Made by a program: the position numbers and the translations under genes
Source: Streptomyces sp. Sge12
GTDB lineage: Bacteria > Actinomycetota > Actinomycetes > Streptomycetales > Streptomycetaceae
Reading direction: 5' to 3'
Assembly: GCF_002080455.1 (NCBI RefSeq)
Contig: NZ_CP020555.1
Span: 3,224,001-3,288,000, forward strand
DNA: 64,000 bases
The notes under the pieces: model-generated
Told to the model about the DNA's origin: nothing
Seen by the model: the letters and a program-made list of their open reading frames with translations, nothing else
Databases searched by the model: none
Part shown: positions 16,348 through 24,975 of the stretch, one piece after another
Position numbering within the stretch: the first letter of the stretch is position 1
Layout: every line of letters starts with the position of its first letter

Positions 16348-17459
16348 GCCGCGACCTCCTTCTCGGTCTTCATGGCGTGGCCCGCGGCCAGCTCCTCGCC
16401 GACCTTCTGCTGCTGCCGGCGGATGCCGTAGCGGCGGACGAGCTCGTACGAGACGACGACTGCGATCACGATCAGGCCCTTCATGATCGTGCCGATCTCC
16501 TTCGCGTACCCGTTCTGGTCGAGCGAGGCCGAGGCCTTGTCGATGAACGCCATCAGGAACGCGGCGAAGAGCATGCCGACCGGGCTGTTGCGGCCGAGCA
16601 GCGCGATGGTGATGCCGGTGAAGCCGACACCGACCGGGAAGGCCAGGTTGTAGGTGTGCGTCTCGCCCAGCAGCTGCGGCATACCGGCGAGGCCGGCGAC
16701 CGCACCGGAGATGAGCATCGAGGTGATGATCATCTTCTTGGCGTCGACGCCGGAGGCCTGCGCGGCGGACTCGCTGGCACCGGTGGCGCGCAGGTCGAAG
16801 CCGAAGCGGGTCCGGTTGAGCGTGAACCAGTAGACGATGCCGAGCGCGAAGGCCACGAAGGTGAAGCCGTAGAGCTCCAGCCCGTCGCCGAGGGACACGG
16901 CCGGGAACCAGCCCGACTCGGCGATGTCGCCGGTGGTCAGGTCGTTGGAGCCCTCGATCTGGACGCCGAGGTTCTTCGTCAGCATCAGCCAGGCGATGAG
17001 GCTGGTCGCGATGGCGTTGAGCATGATCGTGGAGACGACCTCGCTCACCCCGCGCTTGGCCTTGAGGACACCGGCGATACCGGACCAGAAGGCACCGACG
17101 AGCATCGCCACGAGGACGATCAGCAGCAGGTGCAGCGGACCCGGCAGGGTCACCGCCGCACCGACCACGGCGGAGAGCATCGCCGCGAGGCGGTACTGGC
17201 CGTCGACGCCGATGTTGAAGAGGTTCATCCGGAAGCCGATGGCCACGGCCAGGGCCGCCAGGTAGTACGTACCGGCCTGGTTCACGATGAGGATCTGGAC
17301 GTCCTCGTAGCCGGCGTTCTCCACCATCAGGCGCAGCGGCTCGATCGGGTCGATGCCCGTCGCGGCCAGCACGATCATGGTCAGCAGGAAGGCGCTGACC
17401 AGCGCGAGGACGGGCCCGGCGAAGCCGAGGATCAGCCGGTCCTTGTCGAATTTCTTCAT
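16344..17459 (-). CDS. Nucleoside ABC transporter permease (first subunit)
   Basis: A 371-aa membrane permease of the same importer (NupP/YufP type), with about 8-10 helices. The conserved central segments are FRMNLFNIGVDGQYRLAAML (about 75-94) and LRATGASESAAQASGVDAKK. The ATG start overlaps the stop of the ATPase gene by 4 bp and its stop overlaps the second permease, showing translational coupling. It likely forms a heterodimeric channel with its neighbour for purine and pyrimidine nucleosides. Confidence 0.93.
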   Translation of the reverse strand: MKKFDKDRLILGFAGPVLALVSAFLLTMIVLAATGIDPIEPLRLMVENAGYEDVQILIVNQAGTYYLAALAVAIGFRMNLFNIGVDGQYRLAAMLSAVVGAAVTLPGPLHLLLIVLVAMLVGAFWSGIAGVLKAKRGVSEVVSTIMLNAIATSLIAWLMLTKNLGVQIEGSNDLTTGDIAESGWFPAVSLGDGLELYGFTFVAFALGIVYWFTLNRTRFGFDLRATGASESAAQASGVDAKKMIITSMLISGAVAGLAGMPQLLGETHTYNLAFPVGVGFTGITIALLGRNSPVGMLFAAFLMAFIDKASASLDQNGYAKEIGTIMKGLIVIAVVVSYELVRRYGIRRQQQKVGEELAAGHAMKTEKEVAA

Positions 17460-19186
17460 CGGGCCTCGTCCTCCGTCGTGTCACCGTCGGCAGCGGCGGA
17501 GTGGTTGTCGGTTGATTCCAGGTGCCCGGAGGCGGCGCCCGTCATGGCGGTGCCGAGCTCCTCGGGAGTGACGGTCGCCGGGTCGGCGTCCGCGACCAGG
17601 CGGCCGCGGTAGATCACCCGCAGGGTGTCGGACAGGCCGATGAGCTCGTCCAGGTCCGCGGAGATGAGCAGGACGGCCAGGCCGTCGCGGCGGGCCTCGC
17701 GGATCGCGTCCCAGATCTGTGCCTGCGCGCCGACGTCCACACCGCGGGTGGGGTGGGCGGCGATCAGGAACTTCGGGTTGTGGCTCATCTCGCGGCCGAC
17801 GATCAGCTTCTGCTGGTTGCCGCCGGAGAGCGAGGCCGCGGTGACCTCGATGCCGGGCGTGCGGACGTCGTACTCGCGCACGATCCGCTCGGTGTCCTTG
17901 CGGGCCGCCTTCAGGTCGAGGATGCCCTTCTTGGAGTTGGGCGCCTCGGTGACGTGGCCGAGGATGCGGTTCTCCCAGAGCGGGGACTCCAGCAGCAGGC
18001 CGTGGCGGTGGCGGTCCTCGGGGATGTAGCCGATGCCGCCCTCGCGGCGCTTGCGCACCGACATCCGGGTGATGTCCGCGCCGTCCAGGGTGATGACGCC
18101 CGCGTCGGGGGCCATCATGCCCATCAGCGCCTCGATCAGCTCCGTCTGGCCGTTGCCCTCGACACCGGCAATGCCGAGGATCTCGCCCTTGTGGATGGTC
18201 AGGCTGATGTCGTCCAGCAGCAGCCGGCCGGCCTCGGCCTTCTCCACGGTGGACGAGTCCGGGGCGCCCGCAGGGACCATGACCTCCGGCTCGGCGACGA
18301 CGGCCTCGGCCGCGGCGACGGTCAGGCCCGTGACCTTGAGCATCGGCGTGGTGGTCACGGTGGACTCGCGGGTCTCCGGCGAGGGCAGCTCCGCACCGAC
18401 CATCAGCTCGGCGAGCTGCTTGGGGGTGGCGGTCTTCGGGTCGGCGGTGCCGACCGTGGTGCCGCGGCGGATGACCGTGATGTCGTCGGCGACCTTCAGC
18501 ACCTCGCCCAGCTTGTGCGAGATGAAGATGACGGTCAGGCCCTCGGCCTTGAGCTCGCGCAGGTTGTCGAAGAGCGCGTCCACCTCCTGCGGCACGAGCA
18601 CGGCGGTCGGCTCGTCGAGGATGAGGATCTTCGCGCCGCGGTAGAGGACCTTGAGGATCTCCACGCGCTGGCGGTCGGCGACACCGAGGTCCTCGACCAG
18701 GGCGTCGGGGCGCACGCCGAGGCCGTACGCGTCCGAGATCTCCTTGATCTTCTTACGGGCCTTGGCGCCGATGCCGTACAACTTCTCGCCGCCGAGAACC
18801 ACGTTCTCCAGGACGGTGAGGTTGTCGGCGAGCATGAAGTGCTGGTGCACCATGCCGATGCCGCGGGCGATGGCGTCGCCGGGGGTGCTGAAGGAGACCT
18901 GCTCCCCGTCGATGGCGATGGTGCCCTCGTCCGGCTTCTGCATGCCGTAGAGGATCTTCATCAGAGTCGACTTGCCGGCGCCGTTCTCACCGATCAGGGC
19001 ATGGACCGTGCCCTTGCGGACGGTGATCGCAATGTCCTTGTTGGCGACGACGCCGGGGAAGCGCTTGGTGATGCCGTGCAGTTCTACGGCGGGGGGCGGG
19101 CTGGACGCGTTGATGACGCACTCTCCTTGGCGCAAAAGGAGCGGAGGCAGGGAGGACAGGGCGGGGAGAGAAAGTATCGCGTCCAC
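17456..19186 (-). CDS. Nucleoside ABC transporter ATPase (two ABC domains)
   Basis: A tandem ATPase of the sugar/nucleoside importer type (NupO/YufO-like). The first domain has Walker A GENGAGKST and Walker B ILILDEPTAVL; the second has the customary degenerate P-loop GVEGNGQTEL and an intact signature LSGGNQQKL. 576 aa from the GTG at 19186. The start is doubtful: the first about 30 residues are not domain sequence, and a good AAGGAG site precedes codons GTC-ATC-AAC, where no standard start exists. The palindrome 19194-19205 ends 8 bp before the GTG. First gene of the tightly overlapping ATPase-permease-permease-cdd run. Confidence 0.9.
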   Translation of the reverse strand: MDAILSLPALSSLPPLLLRQGECVINASSPPPAVELHGITKRFPGVVANKDIAITVRKGTVHALIGENGAGKSTLMKILYGMQKPDEGTIAIDGEQVSFSTPGDAIARGIGMVHQHFMLADNLTVLENVVLGGEKLYGIGAKARKKIKEISDAYGLGVRPDALVEDLGVADRQRVEILKVLYRGAKILILDEPTAVLVPQEVDALFDNLRELKAEGLTVIFISHKLGEVLKVADDITVIRRGTTVGTADPKTATPKQLAELMVGAELPSPETRESTVTTTPMLKVTGLTVAAAEAVVAEPEVMVPAGAPDSSTVEKAEAGRLLLDDISLTIHKGEILGIAGVEGNGQTELIEALMGMMAPDAGVITLDGADITRMSVRKRREGGIGYIPEDRHRHGLLLESPLWENRILGHVTEAPNSKKGILDLKAARKDTERIVREYDVRTPGIEVTAASLSGGNQQKLIVGREMSHNPKFLIAAHPTRGVDVGAQAQIWDAIREARRDGLAVLLISADLDELIGLSDTLRVIYRGRLVADADPATVTPEELGTAMTGAASGHLESTDNHSAAADGDTTEDEAR

Positions 19187-19193
19187 GATGCTT

Positions 19194-19205
19194 CTACGCG
19201 CGTAG
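19194..19205. promoter_or_regulatory. Nucleoside-regulon palindrome, copy 3 (transporter ATPase)
   Basis: Perfect CTACGCGCGTAG immediately upstream of the ATPase gene, identical to the copy before add. Its presence between the lipoprotein gene and the ATPase gene implies a second regulated promoter inside the transporter locus. Confidence 0.7.
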
Positions 19206-19273
19206 CACTGTCGGAAGTGAAAACTCGCGGCCAGAAGGCCACTTGGTCACAGACTAGTGATCACAGAACGTGG

Positions 19274-19317
19274 CTCGGGGCCCGGGAGGCGATCGTGACC
19301 GCTTCCCGGACCCCGGA
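19274..19317 (-). terminator. Hairpin downstream of BMP lipoprotein gene
   Basis: Long inverted repeat (about 18 bp arms, CTCGGGGCCCGGGAGGCG versus CGCTTCCCGGACCCCGGAG, few mismatches) 28 bp past the lipoprotein stop. It probably attenuates transcription, leaving the abundant binding protein at higher level than the membrane subunits. Confidence 0.65.
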
Positions 19318-19344
19318 GACCAGGACTACATGTCAGGAACGGCC

Positions 19345-20403
19345 TTACGGCGCGGTCTTGACGGTGATCTTCTTGGCGATGATGTCGGCCTTGGCCTTCT
19401 CCACCGCGGCGATGACGTCAGCCATCTCCTTGTACTTCGGGTTGGAGTCGGCCAGGCCGACGCCGTCCTTGTCCAGGCCGTAGCGGATCTCACCGGTGGT
19501 GGGCTTGCCGTCCTCGACCGACTTGATCAGGTTGAAGACGGAGTCCGAGACGTCCTTGGTGACCGAGGTCAGGATGGAGTCCTTGTACTTCGCCAGACCC
19601 GCCTGGTTGTACTGGTCGGAGTCGACGCCGATGGCCCACTTGCCCTTGGCCGAAGCGGCCTCGATGGCACCGGAACCGGCGAGACCGGCGGCGGCGTAGA
19701 CCACGTCGGCGCCCGCGTCGAGCTGGCCCTGCGCGGCGGCCTTGCCGAGGTCGGGCTTGGCGAAACCGTCGAAGTTCGGCGGCTGGGTCAGGTACTGGGA
19801 GAGCACCTTGGCGTTCGGGTTGGTGTCCTTGACGCCCTGGGTGAAGCCCGCCTCGAACTTCTTGATCAGCGGAACCTCGACACCGCCGATGAAGCCGACC
19901 GTGCCGGTCTTCGACGCCTTGGCGGCGGCGACGCCGGCCAGGTAGGAGCCCTGCTCCTCGTTGAAGACCAGGTTGGCGATGTTGTCACCGGTGACGGAGG
20001 TGTCGTCGATGATGCCGAACGTGGTGTTCGGGAACTTCGGCGCGACCTTCTTGATGGCCGGGGCGTAGGCGAAGCCGACACCGATGACCGGGTTGTTGCC
20101 CTTGCGGGCAAGCTCGGTGAGACGCTGGACCTTGTCGGCCTCGCCCTCACCGTCGGTGGGCTCCGCCTCGGCGCCCTTGATCTTCAGATCGGTTTCGGCC
20201 TTCTTCAGACCGGCGTAGGCGGCGTCGTTGAACGACTGGTCGCCGCGGCCACCGATGTCGTACGCGATGGCTGCGGACTTCTGACCCGACTCCGAGGGGG
20301 AGGCCGAGGCGTCCGACGACTTCTTTCCGCCACAGGCGGTGGCCGAGAGGGCCAGCGCCGCGGACGCGATGCCCACGGTGGCGATCCTGGTGATCCGGCG
20401 CAA
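19345..20403 (-). CDS. BMP-family nucleoside-binding lipoprotein
   Basis: Substrate-binding protein of the nucleoside ABC importer, of the BMP (basic membrane protein/TmpC/PnrA) family. 352 aa. The signal peptide ends in a lipobox-like SATAC with lipid-anchored Cys at about 24. Family hallmarks include YDIGGRGDQSFNDAAYAGL (about 49-67), GVGFAYAPAIKKVAPKFPN and the ligand-pocket region AGVAAAKASKTGTVGFIGG. The TTG start is supported by GAAGGAG 8 bp upstream. A diverged copy of the regulon palindrome (20465-20476) lies about 60 bp upstream. It delivers purine and pyrimidine nucleosides to the downstream permeases. Confidence 0.93.
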   Translation of the reverse strand: MRRITRIATVGIASAALALSATACGGKKSSDASASPSESGQKSAAIAYDIGGRGDQSFNDAAYAGLKKAETDLKIKGAEAEPTDGEGEADKVQRLTELARKGNNPVIGVGFAYAPAIKKVAPKFPNTTFGIIDDTSVTGDNIANLVFNEEQGSYLAGVAAAKASKTGTVGFIGGVEVPLIKKFEAGFTQGVKDTNPNAKVLSQYLTQPPNFDGFAKPDLGKAAAQGQLDAGADVVYAAAGLAGSGAIEAASAKGKWAIGVDSDQYNQAGLAKYKDSILTSVTKDVSDSVFNLIKSVEDGKPTTGEIRYGLDKDGVGLADSNPKYKEMADVIAAVEKAKADIIAKKITVKTAP

Positions 20404-20464
20404 GGGGAGGCTCCTTCAAAACCTGACCGAAGCGCCACGACCGGCGCTGGTTTCGCGGCGATCG

Positions 20465-20476
20465 TAACGCGCGTAG
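20465..20476. promoter_or_regulatory. Nucleoside-regulon palindrome, copy 4 (BMP lipoprotein)
   Basis: TAACGCGCGTAG, 10 of 12 identical to the consensus CTACGCGCGTAG; the right half-site is intact. It lies 62-73 bp upstream of the start codon, a promoter-like distance. Confidence 0.5.
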
Positions 20477-20555
20477 ATGTCAGTTAAAGGCCCGTTCATG
20501 AGTCGTTATCGGATCGTCGTGAACCGGACAGTGACCGATTGGTAACTCCTTACGG

Positions 20556-20584
20556 GTCCAGCCCTTGCGTACCAAGGGCTGGAC
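20556..20584 (-). terminator. Perfect hairpin after the amidohydrolase gene
   Basis: Perfect 12-bp stem GTCCAGCCCTTG / CAAGGGCTGGAC with a 5-nt loop, about 70 bp beyond the stop of the M20 gene and upstream of the lipoprotein promoter. It insulates the two minus-strand units. No clear U-tract. Confidence 0.65.
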
Positions 20585-20654
20585 ACGCCCGCCGCGAGAT
20601 CGGCGGATGTTGTAAGGAAGTCCGGCCTGCTATCGACAGACGGCCTCCCGGAGG

Positions 20655-21911
20655 CTAACGGCCGGCAGCCGCACGGCGCCCGTCGATCAGTGCCGCGGCC
20701 GTGAAGAACTCCACGCCGACGCCGATCGCGGACTCGTCCACGTCGAAGTCGCCCCGGTGCAGATCGCGCTTGGCGGTGTCGCCGGGCGTACGGACCCCCA
20801 GGCGGGCCATCGCGCCCGGCACGTGCTCCAGGTACCAGGAGAAGTCCTCCCCGCCCAGGCTCTGCTCGGTGTCCTCGACCGACTCCGCGCCCAGGCGGAC
20901 CCCCATCGCCTCGCGCAGCAGTTCGGTGATCACCGGGTCGTTGACCACCGGGGGCACCCCGCGCACGTGGTTGATCTCGAACTTGGCCCCGTGCATGGTC
21001 GCGATCTCGTCGATCGCGGCGTGGATCATGTCCGGTGCCTCGTGCCAGGCGTTCAGGTCCAGGCAGCGCACCGTTCCGGACAGCTCGGCGTGCATCGGGA
21101 TGACGTTGCAGGCGTGCCCGGCCTCGATCCGGCCCCAGGTGACGGACATGCCCGAGCGGGCGTCCATCCGGCGGGCCAGCAGCGCCGGGGTGTCGACGGC
21201 CACCCGGGCGGCGGCCGTCACCAGGTCGGTGGTCAGGTGCGGGCGGGCGGTGTGCCCGCCGGAGCCGGAGAGGCTGACCTCCAGCCGGTCGCAGGCGGAG
21301 GTGATGGGGCCGGGCCGCAGCCCGATGCGCCCCGCGTCGACCCGGGGGTCGCAGTGCACGGCGACGATCCGGCCCACGCCGTCCAGGACCCCGGACTCGA
21401 TGGCATCGGTGGCCCCGCCCGGGAGCACTTCCTCGGCGGGCTGGAAGAGCAGCCGTACGGGGCGGGGCAGCAGCCCCTGCCGGTCCAGCTCGGCGAGGAC
21501 CAGGCCGGCGCCGAGGACCACCGCGGTGTGCACGTCGTGCCCGCAGGCGTGGGCGCGGTCCGGGAAGGTCGAGCGGTACGGGACGTGCGTCTTCGCGTCC
21601 GGGATGGGCAGGGCGTCGATGTCCGCGCGCAGGGCCAGCATCGGCCGGCCCCCGTCCCAGGTGCCGACGTCACAGATCAGGCCCGTGCCGGACTTCAGCA
21701 CCCGTGGTCGCAGGCCGGCTTTCTCCAACCGGGCCTTGATCGCCGCGGTGGTACGGAATTCCTGGTGTCCGAGCTCCGGGTGCATGTGCAAGTCCCGGCG
21801 GAAAGCAATCAGTTCGGTACGCAGGTGGTCCGGAAGCTTGCCGGGCAGCTCGGGCCGGTCGGACGCGGCGGGCTGGGCGGTCTGGGACTCGCGGGACATC
21901 AACTGGTTCAC
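20655..21911 (-). CDS. M20D-family amidohydrolase/peptidase
   Basis: A zinc or manganese hydrolase of the M20D branch (hippurate/N-acyl-amino-acid amidohydrolase type). 418 aa. Metal ligands are recognisable in ACGHDVHTA (about 122-130), QPAEEVLPGGA (about 156-166) and CDP (HCD near 185), with the late GGEDFSWY (about 357-364). The N-terminal HPELGHQEF is typical. The native substrate could be an N-acylated amino acid or amidated auxin-like compound and cannot be specified. GTG at 21911 or ATG at 21899 may be the start. It is adjacent to the sialate-like locus but is separately terminated. Confidence 0.9.
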   Translation of the reverse strand: MNQLMSRESQTAQPAASDRPELPGKLPDHLRTELIAFRRDLHMHPELGHQEFRTTAAIKARLEKAGLRPRVLKSGTGLICDVGTWDGGRPMLALRADIDALPIPDAKTHVPYRSTFPDRAHACGHDVHTAVVLGAGLVLAELDRQGLLPRPVRLLFQPAEEVLPGGATDAIESGVLDGVGRIVAVHCDPRVDAGRIGLRPGPITSACDRLEVSLSGSGGHTARPHLTTDLVTAAARVAVDTPALLARRMDARSGMSVTWGRIEAGHACNVIPMHAELSGTVRCLDLNAWHEAPDMIHAAIDEIATMHGAKFEINHVRGVPPVVNDPVITELLREAMGVRLGAESVEDTEQSLGGEDFSWYLEHVPGAMARLGVRTPGDTAKRDLHRGDFDVDESAIGVGVEFFTAAALIDGRRAAAGR

Positions 21912-22036
21912 CCGTTGAAGGGTAGGCCCACGGACGGGTCAACTGGCCGGGGATCACAAAAAGTTCATGCCGTTAGGGGAAAGAAACCCGGCCTCTGGAC
22001 GCATGACCGGATGCGCCCGGGGGTAAACTCGCGCGC

Positions 22037-23227
22037 TCATCCGGCCGTGGGAGCCGCCTGGGCAGGCAGTCTGCGCACATCGCGGGCGGTGTCCGTGACC
22101 CCGGCGAGGAAGCTGCGGGCGCGCGGGGAGGCGGACCCGGTGAGCCAGGCGGGGTCCACATCGCATACGGCCACGGTGACACCCGTACCGGTCAGGGCGT
22201 ACGGCAGCGTGTGGACGACGGTGGACGGAAAGCTGACGATCGTCCGGCCGACGGGACCGCGCCGGGCGATCAGCTCCAGCGGCAGGTCCGGACGCACGAT
22301 CTCCAGCCCGGTCGCCCGGCTCAGCGCGCGCAGCTTCTCCGGCGACTCCCGGCGGTGCGCGAAGTAGCGGGTGGCACCGTGCTCCAGGGTCAGGGCCCGC
22401 ACCGCGTCCAGATAGCGGTCCGGGTCCACCACACCGGTCTCCACCAGCGAGGTGCCGACCAGGTCGGTGCCCTTGGTCAGGCGGGGCGGGCCGAAGCGGG
22501 CCCGGGTCCACGCGAAGTCGTTGATCCGCAGGGTCATCCCGCTGTGCGCGGTGACGGGCATCGAGCTGAACACCTCGACGCGGTGGCCGGGGCGGCCGGC
22601 CGGGGTGAAGCGGCGGCGCGCGGTCACCGAGACGGGTGCGTAGGCCAGCTCGCGGATCCGGCCGGGCAGTCCGCCGCCGCCGACCCGGTGCCACCGTACG
22701 AGGCGTTCGCCGCGGGCGGTCTGGGACATGAACTCCATGGTGGCGGTGCCGTCGTCGACCACCACCAGTTCCTCGGCGCGCACGAGGGTGAGCAGCAGCT
22801 GCACGTACCGCGAGAAGGGGTCTCCGACCACGACCGTGCGCGCGGCGCGTACGTCGCGCGCCAGCGCGGCCAGCGCCTTCAGCGGGGCGAACCGGCTGCC
22901 GCGGGCCTCCTGCCACTGGACCTCGTGCCCCTCGTCCCGGGCCAGTGCGGCCACCCGGCGCAGCTGGCCGCGGGACATCGGGTCGGTGGGCGGCAGGACG
23001 ACGATCCGCAGCCGGGACGCCCCGGCCGCCGGGCGGGCGGCGACGCTGGAACCGGAACCGGAACCGGGGCCGGTCCCGGCGTCGGGGCGGCGCCCCCGCT
23101 GACGCGGGACGCCGTCCAGCTGCGGCTGCTCTGCGGCGCGCGCGTACGCCCACTCCAGCACGTTCAGGAGCTGGACCGGACTCTCGACGAACGCCAGGGT
23201 GGAGGCGGAGGGGGCGGAGGGGGTCAC
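22037..23227 (-). CDS. Polysialyltransferase-like glycosyltransferase
   Basis: A 396-aa protein starting with the TLAFVESPVQLLNVLEWA block that marks the alpha-2,8-polysialyltransferase-like family, with the later features VVGDPFSRYVQLL, VVVDDGTATMEF, RYFAHRRESPEKLR and VSFPSTVVHTLPYAL. Such proteins transfer CMP-activated nonulosonic acids in Gram-negative capsules. Two GTG codons stand side by side; the second has the better spacing to AAGGAG. Residues about 50-65 form a Gly/Ser-rich insertion. It is the last gene of the minus-strand arm of the locus, 44 bp after the synthase. Probably part of Kdn-polymer assembly, acting on the inner membrane face. Confidence 0.78.
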   Translation of the reverse strand: MTPSAPSASTLAFVESPVQLLNVLEWAYARAAEQPQLDGVPRQRGRRPDAGTGPGSGSGSSVAARPAAGASRLRIVVLPPTDPMSRGQLRRVAALARDEGHEVQWQEARGSRFAPLKALAALARDVRAARTVVVGDPFSRYVQLLLTLVRAEELVVVDDGTATMEFMSQTARGERLVRWHRVGGGGLPGRIRELAYAPVSVTARRRFTPAGRPGHRVEVFSSMPVTAHSGMTLRINDFAWTRARFGPPRLTKGTDLVGTSLVETGVVDPDRYLDAVRALTLEHGATRYFAHRRESPEKLRALSRATGLEIVRPDLPLELIARRGPVGRTIVSFPSTVVHTLPYALTGTGVTVAVCDVDPAWLTGSASPRARSFLAGVTDTARDVRRLPAQAAPTAG

Positions 23228-23271
23228 CACGTGCTCCTTGTCGGGGGACGGAACGCGTACGCGCCGGGGGG

Positions 23272-24975
23272 TCAGACGGCTGCCAGCCGGCCCTGTACGC
23301 GGCGGAGCTTCTTCATGGGGCCGAGCTCGGACTCGTAGACCCGCTTGATCCCGTCGCCGAGGGCGGTCTCGATGGTGCGGATGTCGCGCACGAGACGGGT
23401 GAGGCCGCCGGGCTCGACGGAGGCGGCCTGGTCGGAGCCCCACATCGCGCGGTCGAGGGTGATGTGGCGCTCGACGAAGGCGGCGCCGAGGGCGACGGCG
23501 GCGAGGGTGGTCTGCAGGCCCGTCTCGTGGCCGGAGTAGCCGATCGGGACGTTCGGGTACTCCTCGCGGAGGGTGTTGATCACCCGCAGGTTGAGCTCCT
23601 CGGCCTTGGCCGGGTACGTCGAAGTGGCGTGGCAGAGCAGGATGTTGGCGCTGCCGAGCACCTCCACCGCGTGGCGGATCTGCTGCGGGGTGGACATGCC
23701 GGTGGACAGCACCACGGTGCGGCCGGTGGCGCGCAGGGCGCGCAGCAGCTCGTCGTCGGTGAGGGAGGCGGAGGCCACCTTGTGGGCGGGGACGTCGAAC
23801 TTCTCCAGGAAGGCGACGGCCTCGGTGTCCCACGGGGAGGCGAACCAGTCGATGCCGCGCTTGGCGCAGTGGTCGTCGATGGCGCGGTACTCGTCCTCGC
23901 CGAACTCGACCTTGTGGCGGTAGTCGATGTAGGTCATCCGGCCCCAGGGGGTGTCGCGCTCGATGTCCCACTGGTCGCGCGGGGTGCAGATCTCCGGGGT
24001 GCGCTTTTGGAACTTGACGGCGTCGCAGCCCGCTTCGGCGGCGGCGTCGATGAGGGCGAAGGCGTTGCCGAGGTCGCCGTTGTGGTTGATGCCGATCTCG
24101 CCGACGACGTAGACGGGGCGGCCGGGGCCCGCGGTGCGGGAGCCGAAGGTGCGCAGGCGGGCGTCGGGCGTGGAGGTCATGGCAGGGGGCGTCCTTCGGT
24201 GCGGGGATGTGCGGGGTACGGGCTGCGGATCGGGGTGCGAGGAGGAGGGCGCGTCGGGTTCCGGGGCGGGCTGTGCGGGGTGTGCCCCGGGACGCGGGTC
24301 GAGCAGGGGTGCGAGCAGGCGGGCGCGGGCGAGGTCGTGCGGGTCGTCGATCTCCAGGACCCGCGCGGGGTCGGTGGCGACGGGCAGGGTGCGGCCGAAG
24401 AACCGGTGCCGGGCGGTGCGGAAGCCCGCGGCGTCCATGGCGTAGGCGGCGCCCGTCTCCAGCAGGTCCTGCGGCCGGTCCTGGCGCCGGGGGCGGTACG
24501 CCGCGTCGTGGTTGACCCCGGTCCCGGAGCCGTCGGCCGCGTCCCGCCACAGGAACCCGTGGAAGGGGGCCACGGTCAGGGCCGAGTCGGCCGCGCCGGA
24601 GGCGACGGCCACGGCGACCGACTCGACGTCGGAGGTGGCGAGGAAGGGGCTGGTGCACTGGACGAGGAGGACCACGTCCACGGTGAGGGAGTGCAGCTCC
24701 TCGAAGGCGGCGAGCGCGTGCAGTACGGCGGCCTCGCTGCTCGCGGTGTCCCCGGAGATCGCGGTGGGGCGGGCGATCACGTCGGCTCCGGCGGCGCGGG
24801 CCGCGGCGGCGATCGCCTCGGAGTCGGTGGAGACGACCACGTCGGTGACGGTCGGCGCGCTGCGGCAGGCCAGGACGGCGCGGGCGACGAGCGGGAGGCC
24901 GGCGACCTCGGCGAGGTTCTTGCCCGGGACCCCCTTGGAGCCGCCGCGGGCCGGGACGACGGCGAGGACCCTCAC
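23272..24975 (-). CDS. CMP-nonulosonate cytidylyltransferase fused in frame to a NeuB/SpsE-type synthase
   Basis: One uninterrupted 567-aa frame. Residues about 1-220 are an acylneuraminate cytidylyltransferase (VPARGGSKGVPGKNL, VVSTDSEAI, QCTSPFL). A 40-residue Pro/Ser/His linker follows, then a 302-aa NeuB-type condensing synthase (VVGEIGINHNGD, KVASASL, CHATSTYP, GYSGHETG) without the usual C-terminal SAF/antifreeze-like domain. It would make a nonulosonic acid (most plausibly Kdn) and activate it with CTP. The GTG start overlaps the preceding glycosyltransferase by 4 bp. An internal ATG at 24180, with a distant GAAGGA, could also yield a free synthase, so a true fusion versus readthrough architecture is unresolved. 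Confidence 0.82.
   Translation of the reverse strand: MRVLAVVPARGGSKGVPGKNLAEVAGLPLVARAVLACRSAPTVTDVVVSTDSEAIAAAARAAGADVIARPTAISGDTASSEAAVLHALAAFEELHSLTVDVVLLVQCTSPFLATSDVESVAVAVASGAADSALTVAPFHGFLWRDAADGSGTGVNHDAAYRPRRQDRPQDLLETGAAYAMDAAGFRTARHRFFGRTLPVATDPARVLEIDDPHDLARARLLAPLLDPRPGAHPAQPAPEPDAPSSSHPDPQPVPRTSPHRRTPPAMTSTPDARLRTFGSRTAGPGRPVYVVGEIGINHNGDLGNAFALIDAAAEAGCDAVKFQKRTPEICTPRDQWDIERDTPWGRMTYIDYRHKVEFGEDEYRAIDDHCAKRGIDWFASPWDTEAVAFLEKFDVPAHKVASASLTDDELLRALRATGRTVVLSTGMSTPQQIRHAVEVLGSANILLCHATSTYPAKAEELNLRVINTLREEYPNVPIGYSGHETGLQTTLAAVALGAAFVERHITLDRAMWGSDQAASVEPGGLTRLVRDIRTIETALGDGIKRVYESELGPMKKLRRVQGRLAAV

Noticed and set aside
15346..17612. Long plus-strand frames opposite the permease and ATPase genes
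   Set aside because: Asp/Gly/Arg/Gln-rich shadow translations without homology; the minus-strand genes overlap in proper operon fashion.
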